Origin: Methylobacterium organophilum
GTDB taxonomy: Bacteria; Pseudomonadota; Alphaproteobacteria; Rhizobiales; Beijerinckiaceae
Direction: 5' to 3'
Assembly (NCBI RefSeq): GCF_022179465.1
Contig: NZ_BPQV01000003.1
Location: 310,001-374,000, forward strand
DNA length: 64,000 nucleotides
The notes under the pieces are model-generated. The model was not told the origin of the DNA. It saw only the letters and a program-made list of their open reading frames with translations, and made no database searches. This document shows, piece by piece, positions 1-8,698 of the stretch. Every line of letters starts with the position of its first letter. Positions within the stretch are counted from its first letter, which is position 1. Both the position numbers and the translations under genes were made by a program.

Positions 1-447
1 TTCTTCGATCACCTGAGGCCGTGCCTGGAACTGGCTGCGGACCGCCAGACCGCGCTCGCCGTGTCGGTGGCGCGTCGCGAGAGGTTTCTCGCCCGGACCC
101 GTGAGGCGCCCATCGGCCTCGACATGCGCATGCTGCGGACGCCGGCCGAGGGACGCTTCGTGGACCTTCGCCACGTCCCGGCCGATCTCGACGCGAAGGC
201 GTGCCGCGAGATCGGCGCCCGCGTATCCTCCGAGGCCGACGGGGTTCTCTACCACCCTCCCGAGCGCTCAAGCGCGACGTGCCTGGCCGTGCTCAGGGCA
301 AGCGTGCTCGGCCGCTCGATCCAGACGGTGCACTACCGGTACGTCTGGACCGGCCGCCGCATCGCCCTCCTCTACGCGTTCGACGACGAGGGGCGCGAGG
401 TCAGGCCAGAGACCCTGGGCGGCGAGGAGGACGTGCTCGCCGCCTGA
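1..447 (+). CDS. RES-domain protein, C-terminal part (cut by window start)
   Basis: The reading frame is open from the first base, so the true start lies outside the window. The visible 148 residues match the C-terminal half of the RES family: a 'LDMRML' segment, a 'DGVLYHP' segment, and the typical 'YRYVWTGRRI' near the end. RES proteins are usually toxins that degrade NAD+ and are paired with an Xre-type antitoxin, normally encoded just upstream; that partner would lie beyond the left edge. The conserved Arg, Tyr and Glu of the active site belong mostly to the missing N-terminal half and cannot be checked. The family call is fairly secure; the toxin role is inferred from the family. Confidence 0.7.
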   Translation, partial: FFDHLRPCLELAADRQTALAVSVARRERFLARTREAPIGLDMRMLRTPAEGRFVDLRHVPADLDAKACREIGARVSSEADGVLYHPPERSSATCLAVLRASVLGRSIQTVHYRYVWTGRRIALLYAFDDEGREVRPETLGGEEDVLAA

Positions 448-460
448 GCTCCGCCGCGCC

Positions 461-805
461 TCAGCGCAGCTCGCCTGCCGCCCAACCGTCCAGGCGGACG
501 AACTCGTGGAACGTGCAGCCGCGAGCCTGGCAGACGACGCTCGGCAGGACCCGGCCCTCCGCCGTGACCGTGTGGTCCTTCAGCACGAGCGCGTGACCCT
601 GCGAGCAGGTCATCTCGGCCTTGAAGCGCCTCACCGTCGACGGGTGGCAGGCCTTCCAGTGCAGCGGCGGCGGCCTGTCCCCACCGCCGTAGCGGCGGAT
701 CGTGACCTGTCGGTGCCGCGGTTCAACGGGACGTTCGGTTCGAGGCGCGTCGCCCGAACGGCCAAGCCAGAGACGGCGCAGGAGGGATCGGAGCCAGTCA
801 AACAT
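461..805 (-). CDS. small Cys/His protein of unknown function
   Basis: 114 residues. The first 15 residues are hydrophobic and basic ('MFDWLRSLLRRLW'), perhaps an amphipathic or membrane-associated helix. The C-terminal half has four Cys in a zinc-ribbon-like layout: 'KACHPS', 'TCSQGH' and 'VVCQARGC', followed by 'TFHEFVRLDGW'. A small metal-binding fold is plausible but no family is recognised. It converges on the RES gene, with only 13 bp between the two stop codons. The composed C-terminal half and coding-like base use support a real gene. Confidence 0.55.
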   Translation of the reverse strand: MFDWLRSLLRRLWLGRSGDAPRTERPVEPRHRQVTIRRYGGGDRPPPLHWKACHPSTVRRFKAEMTCSQGHALVLKDHTVTAEGRVLPSVVCQARGCTFHEFVRLDGWAAGELR

Positions 806-1289
806 GCGGTGTCACCAACATCCACAAGGGCCGTGATTTCGCGAGCGTATGCCGTGCCCTGAGACCGGCCGAACGGTCGGGCACGCCGTCATTACACCAT
901 GCCGGCGCCCCCGACATCGTGAGGAGCCTGAACGCGGCGCAAGCTGGGGGCCATCGGTCCATCGCCGACAAGCAGGAGAGCCGGCGCTGGGGGGCCGAGC
1001 CCGTTCCCCGGCTGTAGGAGCACAATGGGACGGACTTCGGCGCAGGACGCTTCCCGCGACGAGACCTCAAGCACGGGAGGGCTTCGGCGAGTATTGGGCC
1101 GGTCCCGCGATCTTGCAGCACGCTGCTGCGAAATTGCCTTGGGCCGCCATCCTCTTGCGTCTCTCGGGTTCCCGGGCGGCGGCCGCCGCGTCGCAGGACC
1201 CGGGCGCCCGGTGCGCCCGCCGCGGGCTCTCGGATGGGGCAGCCCCGCACGGTCCGCTCACGTATCCCGCCGCCGAGGCGCAACCTCCG
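806..1289. other. 484 bp without a recognised gene, downstream of tniQ
   Basis: No convincing gene on either strand; the open frames here are antisense or lack a ribosome site and have random-looking composition. If the transposition operon to the right belongs to a complete Tn7-like element, one end of that element would be expected here or further left. I looked for a terminal TGT with repeated 20-25 bp binding sites and could not define one. Confidence 0.5.
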
Positions 1290-3149
1290 TTAGAGCGGGC
1301 GCGCATGCGTCCTGGGAATGCGGCGCCGGAGGTCCCGCGGTACATCCTCCCGGGACCACACCGTCGTGACCTTACGGCCGGCGGTCGCGAAAACCGGCTT
1401 GATGCCGGCCCGGTCGAGGGCTTCCCGCACCCACCGAATGCCGGATCCGATGTCCCTGGCGAGGGCCCCCGTGGTTGCGTACTCGCTCTCGAAGGCCGCC
1501 AACGCATCCTCCGGGACGAGGATCTCCCCGCATGCGGTCGCGGTCCCGGTCAGCAGGCCTTGCCGGACGATCAGGCCGACGACGTCGGACGGCACCGTGA
1601 TGCGCCGGCCGACCTCTGCGAGGGTGAGGCCGCCGCCCCCGCGGGACCGGCGCGCGGCCCTGATGTCCTCCGGGTCGAGGAGGAACCCCGCGAGGCCGGG
1701 CGCGTCCCGCAGGACCGCCCTGACCCGGAGCTGTCCGGCCAAGATCATGGCGCAGGTGCCGCGCACGCCGTCGACCTTGCCGTGCTGGCTGGCGCGCGCG
1801 AGCGGCAGGAGGCCGGCGGGAGCGGCCTCGACGGTCGGCGCTGGGCCGCGGAGTCGGGCCAGCACGGCGTCGATGGCACCCCGGTCGAATACCTCGGCCT
1901 TGATGCCGGCGCGACGATGGATCTCGGCTGGCGGGACGATGCGGGCGGCCACCAGCATCCTGGCCTGTCGCTTGGCCAGCCCGAGCGCGGCGGGCAGGTC
2001 GTCCGCGCGGACCGCACGGTCGAGGAGCGCGCGGATCTCGGCGGCGGTCTCGCGGGTGATGCCGATGGGCGTGCCCCGCTTGGTCCGTTCCGGCCACGCA
2101 CCCAGGGCCTTGACGTAGCCGGCGACGAACTCCGGCCGGCGCCCGCACTGGGCCGCGATCTCGGCGAGGCTGACCAGGGGGACATCGGCATGCCGGATCA
2201 CCACCGAGGTCTTGTGGACCGGACCCCGTGCCGCGTGATGCGCGAAGAGGATCGCCCGCACCGCGTCACCGCTCCCTCCCGCCGGCAGTCGCTTCGCCCA
2301 CAGGTACAGGTAGCCATAGACCTGTTCGGCGCCCCAGGCCCCGAGGCCGACATGGTCGGCTCCGGCCATCCCGTCGAGCAGGGCCTCGAAGGCGCGCGGC
2401 CAGTCCCGCGCGATGGCGAGGCCGGCCGAAAGCACCTCGGGATGGCGTTCCGCCGGAAACTTCGACAAGGCCCCGTCGGCGCCCCCGTGCCGGGCGACGC
2501 CCAGCCGCTCCATGGCGTCGCAAGCCTCTGCGAGCGTCAGCCCGTCGAGAATGGGGACCTCCGTCCTCGGCATGCCGCCGAGGCGGCCGACCACGTAGGC
2601 GTCCGCCAGGGTCGTGCCGGGCGCGACCTCGACGCCCTCGCAGGCCAGCAGGGGGTGGCCGTTCCTGCACCGGGTCAGCGAGCCGGCTTCCCAGGTGACG
2701 TCCACGCCGCAGGTCGGGCAAGCCGCGGCCAGCAGGACGTGATGCACCGGGCAGGTGCGGACGGCAGCCACGTCCCACCAGAAGCGCCGGTGAACGTTCC
2801 AATGGGCGTGACGTCCGGACCGCGGCCGGCGGAGGTCGTCGTCCCAGCAGCGCGGGCACCAGCGACGCGCGTTCGTCGTCCAGTCGTCCCGGTGGATCTC
2901 CTCGCCGGCGATCACGACCCTCCGCTTGGTGACCTCCGCCGGGGTCCATCGCAGGAAGGGCTCACCGTCACGGCCGAGCCGGTCCGCGAGGGGCTTGGCG
3001 GCGCGCCCCTGCAGGATGTCGCTCAAGGCATGGCCGGCGCTCCTCAGGCGTTCCCGGCTCCACGGCTCGCCATTGACGTCGAAGGCGCGCAGCAGGTGCG
3101 CCGCTGCGGATTCGCCCTCGACGACGGGCGGGATGATGGTCAGTCGCAC
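1290..3149 (-). CDS. tniQ: TniQ/TnsD-family target-selection protein
   Basis: 619 residues, GTG start preceded by GGAGG at 6 nt. The N-terminal 200 residues are a TniQ domain: 'IIPPVVEGESAAAHLLR' at the start, then zinc-binding pairs 'CPRC', 'CPVHHVLLAAACPTC' and 'CRNGH'. The rest is helical and probably holds DNA-binding helix-turn-helix units ('LTLAEVGRRITV' near residue 490 looks like one). In Tn7-like systems TniQ/TnsD recognises the target site or bridges to a targeting complex and recruits the TnsC ATPase. The length is closer to TnsD than to the short TniQ of CRISPR-associated elements. It starts 10 bp after tnsC and is the last gene of the operon. Target unknown. Confidence 0.85.
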   Translation of the reverse strand: MRLTIIPPVVEGESAAAHLLRAFDVNGEPWSRERLRSAGHALSDILQGRAAKPLADRLGRDGEPFLRWTPAEVTKRRVVIAGEEIHRDDWTTNARRWCPRCWDDDLRRPRSGRHAHWNVHRRFWWDVAAVRTCPVHHVLLAAACPTCGVDVTWEAGSLTRCRNGHPLLACEGVEVAPGTTLADAYVVGRLGGMPRTEVPILDGLTLAEACDAMERLGVARHGGADGALSKFPAERHPEVLSAGLAIARDWPRAFEALLDGMAGADHVGLGAWGAEQVYGYLYLWAKRLPAGGSGDAVRAILFAHHAARGPVHKTSVVIRHADVPLVSLAEIAAQCGRRPEFVAGYVKALGAWPERTKRGTPIGITRETAAEIRALLDRAVRADDLPAALGLAKRQARMLVAARIVPPAEIHRRAGIKAEVFDRGAIDAVLARLRGPAPTVEAAPAGLLPLARASQHGKVDGVRGTCAMILAGQLRVRAVLRDAPGLAGFLLDPEDIRAARRSRGGGGLTLAEVGRRITVPSDVVGLIVRQGLLTGTATACGEILVPEDALAAFESEYATTGALARDIGSGIRWVREALDRAGIKPVFATAGRKVTTVWSREDVPRDLRRRIPRTHARPL

Positions 3150-3159
3150 CGACGTCCTC

Positions 3160-4281
3160 CTACGCGTCGTCCGGGTCGATGTCCGCTTGCGCGGTTCCCA
3201 TCAGTCGGGTGAGCTTGTCGAACTCGATCTCCTTCAGCTTCGGGCAGGTCGAGATGTCGGGCACCCTGAACGGGTTCCGGTGAGGGCCGAGCTCGAAGAT
3301 CTCGTCGAAGACGAATGCTAGGTGGTCGAGTTGGCTGATGCTCGGCGCGCCGCTTCGGATGGCGCGGAAGGCCGCCTTCTTGACGAGGTGCATCATCCGG
3401 CCGGTGTATCCCGCCGATGCCTTGAGCATGCGCTGGACCATGTCGTGCTCGGACAGGCCGGAGGGGGCCGGGAAGCCGAGCCGCGGCTCGATCAGCTCCA
3501 GGAACTTCGTCGCCTTCTTCACACAGGCCGCCGAGTGGCCGAGTGGCCTGATGGGCATGAAGATGCAGCGTCGGAGCAACTGGAAGTCCTCCTTGAGCAC
3601 CCGCCTCAGCCACGGCATGCCGGAGAGCACGAGCGAGATGGGGCGCATCTCCGCCCCCGGCGGCCGCAGGGGGTCGTTCGGGTCCGGGAGGACGAGGTTC
3701 TTCAGCGTCTCGACCAAGGCCCGCCGCTCGTCGCCGGTGCGCCCGCGGAGGGCGTGGTGGAATTCATCGACCATGACGACCGACACGAGTTGGGCGTGCA
3801 TCTGGTGGCGGACCCTGCGCCAGATGTCGTGCTCCTTCAGGGTGGCGCTGAGTTCCAGATCGGTCAGGGCGACGTACAGCGCGAGCCCCAGCGTCTTCAG
3901 GGTGCAGGGGCTGGGCGCCTTGATGAACACCAGCGGGCGCACGGGGCCGACCTCGTCACGGAACGGCACCAGGGACGGGCGCATCTGCAGCCGGGCGAGC
4001 AGATGCGACTTCCCGGCCCCGGAAGGAGCCGGAACGACAAGGCACTGGCCCTCGACGTCGTCGGCGAGGTCGGCCAGCATCTGGTCGAAGCGCGCGACCG
4101 CCTTGACGACGACGTCCGTGTTCACGTGGATCGTGTTCACGCGTCTCTTCCAGGCGCGCCGCTCCAGATCCTGGGGGCTCAGACGGGTGGCGAACCGCTC
4201 CCGGCGCGCGGGAACGGCCTCCTGCGGGGCGAGGACCGTGACGTCGGGGCGGAAGATGTCCGCTTCGTGGGCTTGCAGCAT
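3160..4281 (-). CDS. tnsC: TnsC/TniB-type AAA+ transposition ATPase
   Basis: 373 residues from the ATG at 4281, chosen because GAGG lies 8 nt upstream; an ATG at 4326 is possible but overlaps tnsB by 35 bp. Walker A is 'APSGAGKSH' (about residues 80-88 from this start) and Walker B is 'VVMVDEFHH'. A later 'LVLSGMPWLRR' fits sensor I of the TniB/TnsC group. The protein should form an ATP-dependent filament on target DNA, linking TniQ to the TnsA-TnsB transposase. It lies between tnsB and tniQ with short spacing, the usual Tn7/Tn5053-like order. Confidence 0.85.
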   Translation of the reverse strand: MLQAHEADIFRPDVTVLAPQEAVPARRERFATRLSPQDLERRAWKRRVNTIHVNTDVVVKAVARFDQMLADLADDVEGQCLVVPAPSGAGKSHLLARLQMRPSLVPFRDEVGPVRPLVFIKAPSPCTLKTLGLALYVALTDLELSATLKEHDIWRRVRHQMHAQLVSVVMVDEFHHALRGRTGDERRALVETLKNLVLPDPNDPLRPPGAEMRPISLVLSGMPWLRRVLKEDFQLLRRCIFMPIRPLGHSAACVKKATKFLELIEPRLGFPAPSGLSEHDMVQRMLKASAGYTGRMMHLVKKAAFRAIRSGAPSISQLDHLAFVFDEIFELGPHRNPFRVPDISTCPKLKEIEFDKLTRLMGTAQADIDPDDA

Positions 4282-4291
4282 GCGATGGTCC

Positions 4292-6538
4292 TCACTCGGC
4301 AGTCCAGTTATCGGGATCGTCTGCATCGAACCCGATGTCGTCGGCCGCCGCCGCCGGCATGGTCGCCGCCGGCACGGTCGCCGCCGCGGTGACGGGCGGT
4401 GATCGTGCCGGCTCGGCGGCGACCGAGTCGTCCTGCGCCGCGCGGACCGGGCGCCCGCCGGTCTTGCGGCCCCCCTGCCCGATGCGGGGCGCAGGCGCCG
4501 CCTGGCCGTCGGCCGCGGCCGACGGCGCGGCCTTCCTCGGGCGCCGGGTCCGCAGCCGCTCGGCCTCGTGGGCGTTCTCGTCAGCGACGTCCCAGGCCAC
4601 CTCGAACATCGGGTCGTCCGCGTGCTCGCGGAACCAGTCGACGTCGGTGCTGGCCAACCGCTGCGGCTTGACGCCGGCCTTGCGGCATTCGGCGCGAAGC
4701 AGCTCCATCGCGCGGACGAGGGTCGCGCGTGCGACGCGCTGGCCCTCCAGCGTCATGCGACGCGCCGTCCGGACCACGTCGCGCCACTCGGCAAGGGAGG
4801 TGCCGTCCGCCAAGGCGTCGTCGCAGGGAACCCTGATCCACCCGGCCTCCTCGTCCACCAGGACGAGGAGGTGGCCGAGATCGGACGCATCGACCTTGAC
4901 GAGGAACTCCTCGCCGAAGTGGAAGCCTTTCCTGCGGCGGACGCCCTTCAGCTCGTCCGACTGGAAGGTGAGCCCGAGGAAGGTGATCCCGTGCCGCTGG
5001 ATGGTCCTCGGGACCACGAGCGCGATGAGCGGGTCGAGGTCGTCGGCCGACGGCGGCAGGCGCGTGCCGTAGCCGATCAGGTCCTGCCAGCGCTGCAGGG
5101 GCGTGCGTCCCAGCAGCCCGCCATGCTTGCGGTTGTGATAGATGTCGACGACCCAGATCGTGAAGAATTCGATGAGCTGGGCGAGGGTCAGGGCGGCTTG
5201 CCCGACGCTGTCGTAGTCGCCCCGCTCGCGCACGTCCCGGAAGGTCCGGCCCGGCAGGTAGGCGCAGAAGTCGCGCGCGATCGTGCCGAGGGCCCGCTCG
5301 ACCTTGCCCTTCAGGTGGGGCTTGCGCCGGGGCATGTAGCGAAGCTCGAACCGCAGCTGCCCGGCGGCCGCCTTCATCGAGCGGGAGTGGAATTCCCGTC
5401 CGTTGTCGAGCTTGACCACCTCCGGCACGCCGAACACGGGCCAGGACGTCTCGACGCGGACGCGGGTCAGGTCCTTCGGCAGCACCGCCATGCGCAGGCA
5501 ATGCATCACCGAGGTCCAGGAGGGGCGCTCTTCGCTGAGATGGAACCCGACGATCATCCGGGTGGCCGCACAGATGGCGACCGTGAGCCAGACGCGCTTG
5601 GTGCGCTTGTCCTTCCGACGCCGGTTCCGCGCCGGGGTGCCGTCGCCTTCCAGAACCAGCACGTCGAGCGGCGTGTGGTCGATCTCGACGATTTCGAGCG
5701 GCCGCGTCGCCTGAGGAGCCTTCTTGACGTGCCGGAAGGCCTGCTCCGCCTCCGCGGGGCCCTGGCGGTGATAGATCTCGTCGAACCGACTGACGTTCGC
5801 CTTCACCCAGCGCCGGATGGTCATGGCGTCGGGCACATCGAGGGGCACGGCGCGCGTCTTGTTCTCGCGCTCGACCCGGCCCTGGATGAACAGGATGACG
5901 TGGCTGAGGGGGGGGCCGTTCCGGATGAGCCAGTCCTCGCGCACCCGCTCGGCGAGGATCACCTCGACTTCCGGGTCGAGGCGGAAACCCGCCCGCCCCT
6001 TCTGGTCGTGCAACGGGATCAGCGCCGCGAGGGCCCTGCCCCCCTTGCGCCAGCGCCCGTACCAACCCTTCAGCGAGGACCCGCTCACCCGTTCGAGCGG
6101 CACGTCGTCGGGATGGGAGCCCTCGTTCTCGATGACCCGTTGCCGACGCTCCGCCGCGACGAGCTTCGCGATCTCGGCGTAGCCCTTCAGGACCTTCTTG
6201 TGGGTCCGCTCGGCGAAGCACCGGTCGCAGGCCTGCATGTAGTCGAGGCGCATCAGCGCCGCGTCCTGCTGGCGGACATCGAACGTGTCGATGGTGCGGA
6301 GGAGGTTGTCCTGGACGCCTTGGGGCAGGCCCGCGGTCGTGTCCTCCACCAGTTGAAGGCGCCTCGGCTCGCCGAAGTAGAGGTCGGCCAGCTCGGCATG
6401 GCTCTTCGTGACCGAGACCGGCCTCGCCCCGAGCGTGCGCAGGGTGACGCCGCTCGCGTCGCGCGAGAGCACCTTGTGGTAGACGCCCTCGACGATGACG
6501 AGGGCGCCCTCCTGCAGGCGGATCTGGCAAGCGCCCAT
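4292..6538 (-). CDS. tnsB: TnsB/TniA-type DDE transposase (active copy)
   Basis: 748 residues from the ATG at 6538, five bases after the stop of the preceding small gene. Residues 1-60 form an N-terminal domain beginning 'MGACQIRLQEGALVIVEG'. Helical DNA-binding regions follow, then the RNase H-like core: first Asp in 'EIDHTPLD', second in 'KLDNGREF', and Glu in 'LKGKVERAL', with exactly 35 residues between the second Asp and the Glu (DD35E). 'GLLGRTPLQRW' and a beta-barrel-like region follow. The last 120 residues are Ala/Pro/Arg-rich and probably hold the TnsC-contacting tail. TnsB binds element ends and makes and joins the 3' strand cuts. The active site looks intact. Confidence 0.9.
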   Translation of the reverse strand: MGACQIRLQEGALVIVEGVYHKVLSRDASGVTLRTLGARPVSVTKSHAELADLYFGEPRRLQLVEDTTAGLPQGVQDNLLRTIDTFDVRQQDAALMRLDYMQACDRCFAERTHKKVLKGYAEIAKLVAAERRQRVIENEGSHPDDVPLERVSGSSLKGWYGRWRKGGRALAALIPLHDQKGRAGFRLDPEVEVILAERVREDWLIRNGPPLSHVILFIQGRVERENKTRAVPLDVPDAMTIRRWVKANVSRFDEIYHRQGPAEAEQAFRHVKKAPQATRPLEIVEIDHTPLDVLVLEGDGTPARNRRRKDKRTKRVWLTVAICAATRMIVGFHLSEERPSWTSVMHCLRMAVLPKDLTRVRVETSWPVFGVPEVVKLDNGREFHSRSMKAAAGQLRFELRYMPRRKPHLKGKVERALGTIARDFCAYLPGRTFRDVRERGDYDSVGQAALTLAQLIEFFTIWVVDIYHNRKHGGLLGRTPLQRWQDLIGYGTRLPPSADDLDPLIALVVPRTIQRHGITFLGLTFQSDELKGVRRRKGFHFGEEFLVKVDASDLGHLLVLVDEEAGWIRVPCDDALADGTSLAEWRDVVRTARRMTLEGQRVARATLVRAMELLRAECRKAGVKPQRLASTDVDWFREHADDPMFEVAWDVADENAHEAERLRTRRPRKAAPSAAADGQAAPAPRIGQGGRKTGGRPVRAAQDDSVAAEPARSPPVTAAATVPAATMPAAAADDIGFDADDPDNWTAE

Positions 6539-6540
6539 GT

Positions 6541-6753
6541 TCAACGCCGCCCCCTCCCGGGCTCGGACACGCGCAGCCGCCCGCTGCGGCAAAGGTCCAG
6601 CATCGCGGCCTCGCTCAGGAAAAGCGTGACGGGATCGGGCCCGAGCCGGCGCAAGAGGACGCCGGCCGCGGCGCGCGCGATGGCGTGGGGGATCCCGTCG
6701 ACGAGCGCGACCGCGCCGCGGTGCGTGCGGATCTGAGACCGATCTCCTGTCAT
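6541..6753 (-). CDS. free-standing copy of the TnsB N-terminal domain
   Basis: 70 residues, ATG with GGAGGT 6 nt upstream, so it is probably translated. The whole protein aligns with residues 1-60 of the adjacent TnsB. 'SQIRTHRGAVALVDGIPH' matches 'CQIRLQEGALVIVEGVYH', 'GVLLRRLGPDPV' matches 'GVTLRTLGARPV', and 'LDLCRSGRLRV' matches 'ADLYFGEPRRLQL'. It is therefore a duplicated domain without the integrase core. The degenerate integrase at 7444-8607 lacks just this domain, so the two may be parts of one split second TnsB copy. It sits between tnsA and tnsB. A structural or regulatory role in the transpososome is a guess. Confidence 0.75.
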   Translation of the reverse strand: MTGDRSQIRTHRGAVALVDGIPHAIARAAAGVLLRRLGPDPVTLFLSEAAMLDLCRSGRLRVSEPGRGRR

Positions 6754-6757
6754 GGGG

Positions 6758-7444
6758 CTACCTCCGGCTCGGGGAACGGCGGACAAGGGCGTGGTCGTCG
6801 AACGGTCGGCCGGGTTCGGTGAGCTCGGCTTCCCCGCGCGCGACCAGGGCGACGACGGCCCGGAAGGCGCGGGTCCCGAGGCCCGAGGCCGCTCGGAGCT
6901 CCCGGACGCGGGCCTCGCCGCCGAAGCGGTCCAGGACGACGCGGATGGTGTGCTGCTCCGCCTCGTCGACGACGAAGCTTCGCTCGCTCGCGACGAGCGC
7001 CGCGTTCGCGACCCGGAGCGCGTCGATCTCGACCTCGGTCCAGAGCTCGAAGCCGTAGTAGCCGGCCGCGATGGCGCCCGCCGCCAAGCGGGGCCGGATC
7101 TCGTCCCAGCCGAGCCTGATCACCCGCTTCAGCGGCTTGACCTCGACGCAGAGGCGCCGCCCGTCGTCGATCTCGACGGCGAAGTCCGGCGTGTAGGTGT
7201 GCCACCGGACGCCGTCGTGCCACCGGAACGGGACGGGCTCCTCCTGGTAGCGCAGGACGGCGTCGTCCTGCTCCAGGAGGAGGATGAAATCCCGCGCGAG
7301 GAGGCCCTCGTAGGCCACCATGCGGTGGCCCATGCCCGGCTTGCCGGAGGGGATCTCGCCCGTGATGCAGTCCCGCCGTCCGGTGACGATCCGGCGGGAC
7401 GGATTCGGCTTGCCGACATGCCGGCTTCGCAGGGTCCGGGACAT
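6758..7444 (-). CDS. tnsA: TnsA-type endonuclease of a Tn7-like transposon
   Basis: 228 residues. The start is the ATG at 7444, whose bases overlap the stop of the upstream gene (TGATG), implying translational coupling. The N-terminal part carries the restriction-endonuclease-like core: Glu in 'MVAYEGLLARDF', Asp in 'YTPDFAVEI', and 'CVEVKPLKR' supplying the Lys. 'QEEPVPFRW' between them is typical of TnsA. The C-terminal 90 residues resemble the winged-helix half that contacts TnsC. TnsA cuts the 5' strands so that, with TnsB, the element moves by cut-and-paste. Its presence separates this locus from Tn5053/Tn402-type elements, which lack it. Confidence 0.85.
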   Translation of the reverse strand: MSRTLRSRHVGKPNPSRRIVTGRRDCITGEIPSGKPGMGHRMVAYEGLLARDFILLLEQDDAVLRYQEEPVPFRWHDGVRWHTYTPDFAVEIDDGRRLCVEVKPLKRVIRLGWDEIRPRLAAGAIAAGYYGFELWTEVEIDALRVANAALVASERSFVVDEAEQHTIRVVLDRFGGEARVRELRAASGLGTRAFRAVVALVARGEAELTEPGRPFDDHALVRRSPSRR

Positions 7445-8607
7445 CAGGCCCCTGCCCCGGCGCCGGGCATCCGCGCGGGCGCGGCCGCCGCCCCCAGGCG
7501 GATTGGATACCGCGTCACCCCCTCCTGCCAGCGGTCCAGCGGGGTCCGCCCGTCCCGGCGCGAGCGGCCGAGGTCGTGCTGGCTGAGCCAATCCTGCACC
7601 GCGGCCATCAGGCCGTCGGCCGTCGCCACCGCGGCCCCGGTCGCGGCGAGCCATTGCCCCAGGCCCGCCGCCGGCGCGGCCCCGCCCGCGGAGGCCGCCG
7701 GGCCGAAGCGCAGCTCGATCCCGAGCGCCGCCGCGGACCGCAGGACCGATTCGCTGCGGAACCGGGGGGCGTGGTCGAGCAGGAGGGCGTCCGGGAGACC
7801 GAGGCAGAGGCGGGCGACGCCGAGCGGCTCCGGCGTGGCTGCGGCCGGCCGGGCACCGAAGAGCCCGAGGACGGCGTCGCCGTCGGGCTCCGTCGTGGAG
7901 AGCCTCGCCGCGACCGTCACGCCGCTGTAGGCGTCCCGCGCGGTCAGCAGGTGGACGCGATCCGTGTCGAGTTCCGGCAGCGCGATGTCGAGGGTCTCCT
8001 CGCCGACGACCACCTCGCCCAAGGGGTGCCCGCTCGACATGTGCAGGAACCGGAAGACCTGCCGGGCGGGCGCCGCGGATCCGCGCGCCGGCGGCCGCAT
8101 GCGGGCGCGGATCATCCGGCGAAGGGTGCCGGGCGCCGGCACCTGGTCGGGCGCGCACCCGCGGGCCAGGGCCTCTTCCCGGCACCGCTGCAGCGCCGCC
8201 TGCGTCAACAGGGAGAGCGAGGGCGCCGGCCGCAGGCGGGCCTGGGCGGCGGCCTCGTCGGCCACGGACCCGATCCAGGCGGCCCAGCGGGGCCGGGCCG
8301 GCACGGACCGCCGCCGGTCGGCGAGCGCGGCCACCTGCCCGCCGCTCGTGCGGAGCAGCCGCTGCCACCGCCTGACCTGCCGCAGCGACGGCCACTTGAC
8401 GTCGTCCACCTCACGGCCGACCGCCGCGAAGGCGGCCGGCACGGCATCGGCGCCGCACGCGCCGGCCGGCAGGCCTTCCAGGGCCTGCACATAGGCCAGG
8501 CGCCGTCCGGCGCGGGCGCGCTGCGCCTCCGTCAGCTCCGAGAGGGCCGGCGGATCCGCCGGGGCGAGGGAGTCGCTCTGGACGGGAAAAAGTTCGAGCT
8601 GCGTCAT
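7444..8607 (-). CDS. degenerate TnsB/integrase paralogue without DDE residues
   Basis: 387 residues, first of the transposition operon and coupled to tnsA. It aligns along its length with TnsB of the same operon minus the N-terminal domain. Helical part: 'WPSLRQVRRW' and 'APGTLRRMIRA'. Core: 'VVGEETLDIAL' (about 200-210) replaces 'EIDHTPLDVLV', 'LLDHAPRF' (277-283) replaces 'KLDNGREF', and 'GGAAPAAGLGQ' (308-318) replaces 'LKGKVERALG'. 'GRTPLDRW' near residue 353 matches 'GRTPLQRW'. Only the second Asp survives; the first Asp and the Glu are gone, so no strand-transfer chemistry is expected. The frame is intact and composition is coding-like, which argues for a retained non-catalytic role, for example end binding or complex assembly. 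Confidence 0.7.
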   Translation of the reverse strand: MTQLELFPVQSDSLAPADPPALSELTEAQRARAGRRLAYVQALEGLPAGACGADAVPAAFAAVGREVDDVKWPSLRQVRRWQRLLRTSGGQVAALADRRRSVPARPRWAAWIGSVADEAAAQARLRPAPSLSLLTQAALQRCREEALARGCAPDQVPAPGTLRRMIRARMRPPARGSAAPARQVFRFLHMSSGHPLGEVVVGEETLDIALPELDTDRVHLLTARDAYSGVTVAARLSTTEPDGDAVLGLFGARPAAATPEPLGVARLCLGLPDALLLDHAPRFRSESVLRSAAALGIELRFGPAASAGGAAPAAGLGQWLAATGAAVATADGLMAAVQDWLSQHDLGRSRRDGRTPLDRWQEGVTRYPIRLGAAAAPARMPGAGAGA

Positions 8608-8698
8608 GACCGCGGCGGTCCTCTGAAAGCCCGTGGCGGGCGTTGATGGAAGCTGGGCGAGGCGGCCCCGGCACTCGGGCCGGGGCCGGTCGTGCGGG

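Noticed and set aside
849-3212. 787-codon open frame antisense to tniQ
   Set aside because: Its translation is Arg/Pro/Gly-rich, without domains, and mirrors the third-position GC bias of tniQ on the other strand. No ribosome site.
4568-6736. 722-codon plus-strand frame antisense to tnsB
   Set aside because: Shadow of the transposase gene; no start signal and random composition, while tnsB has clear domains.
6758-8395. 545-codon frame containing tnsA as a longer protein
   Set aside because: The upstream half is a shadow of the degenerate integrase; the ATG at 7444 coupled to the upstream stop is the natural tnsA start.
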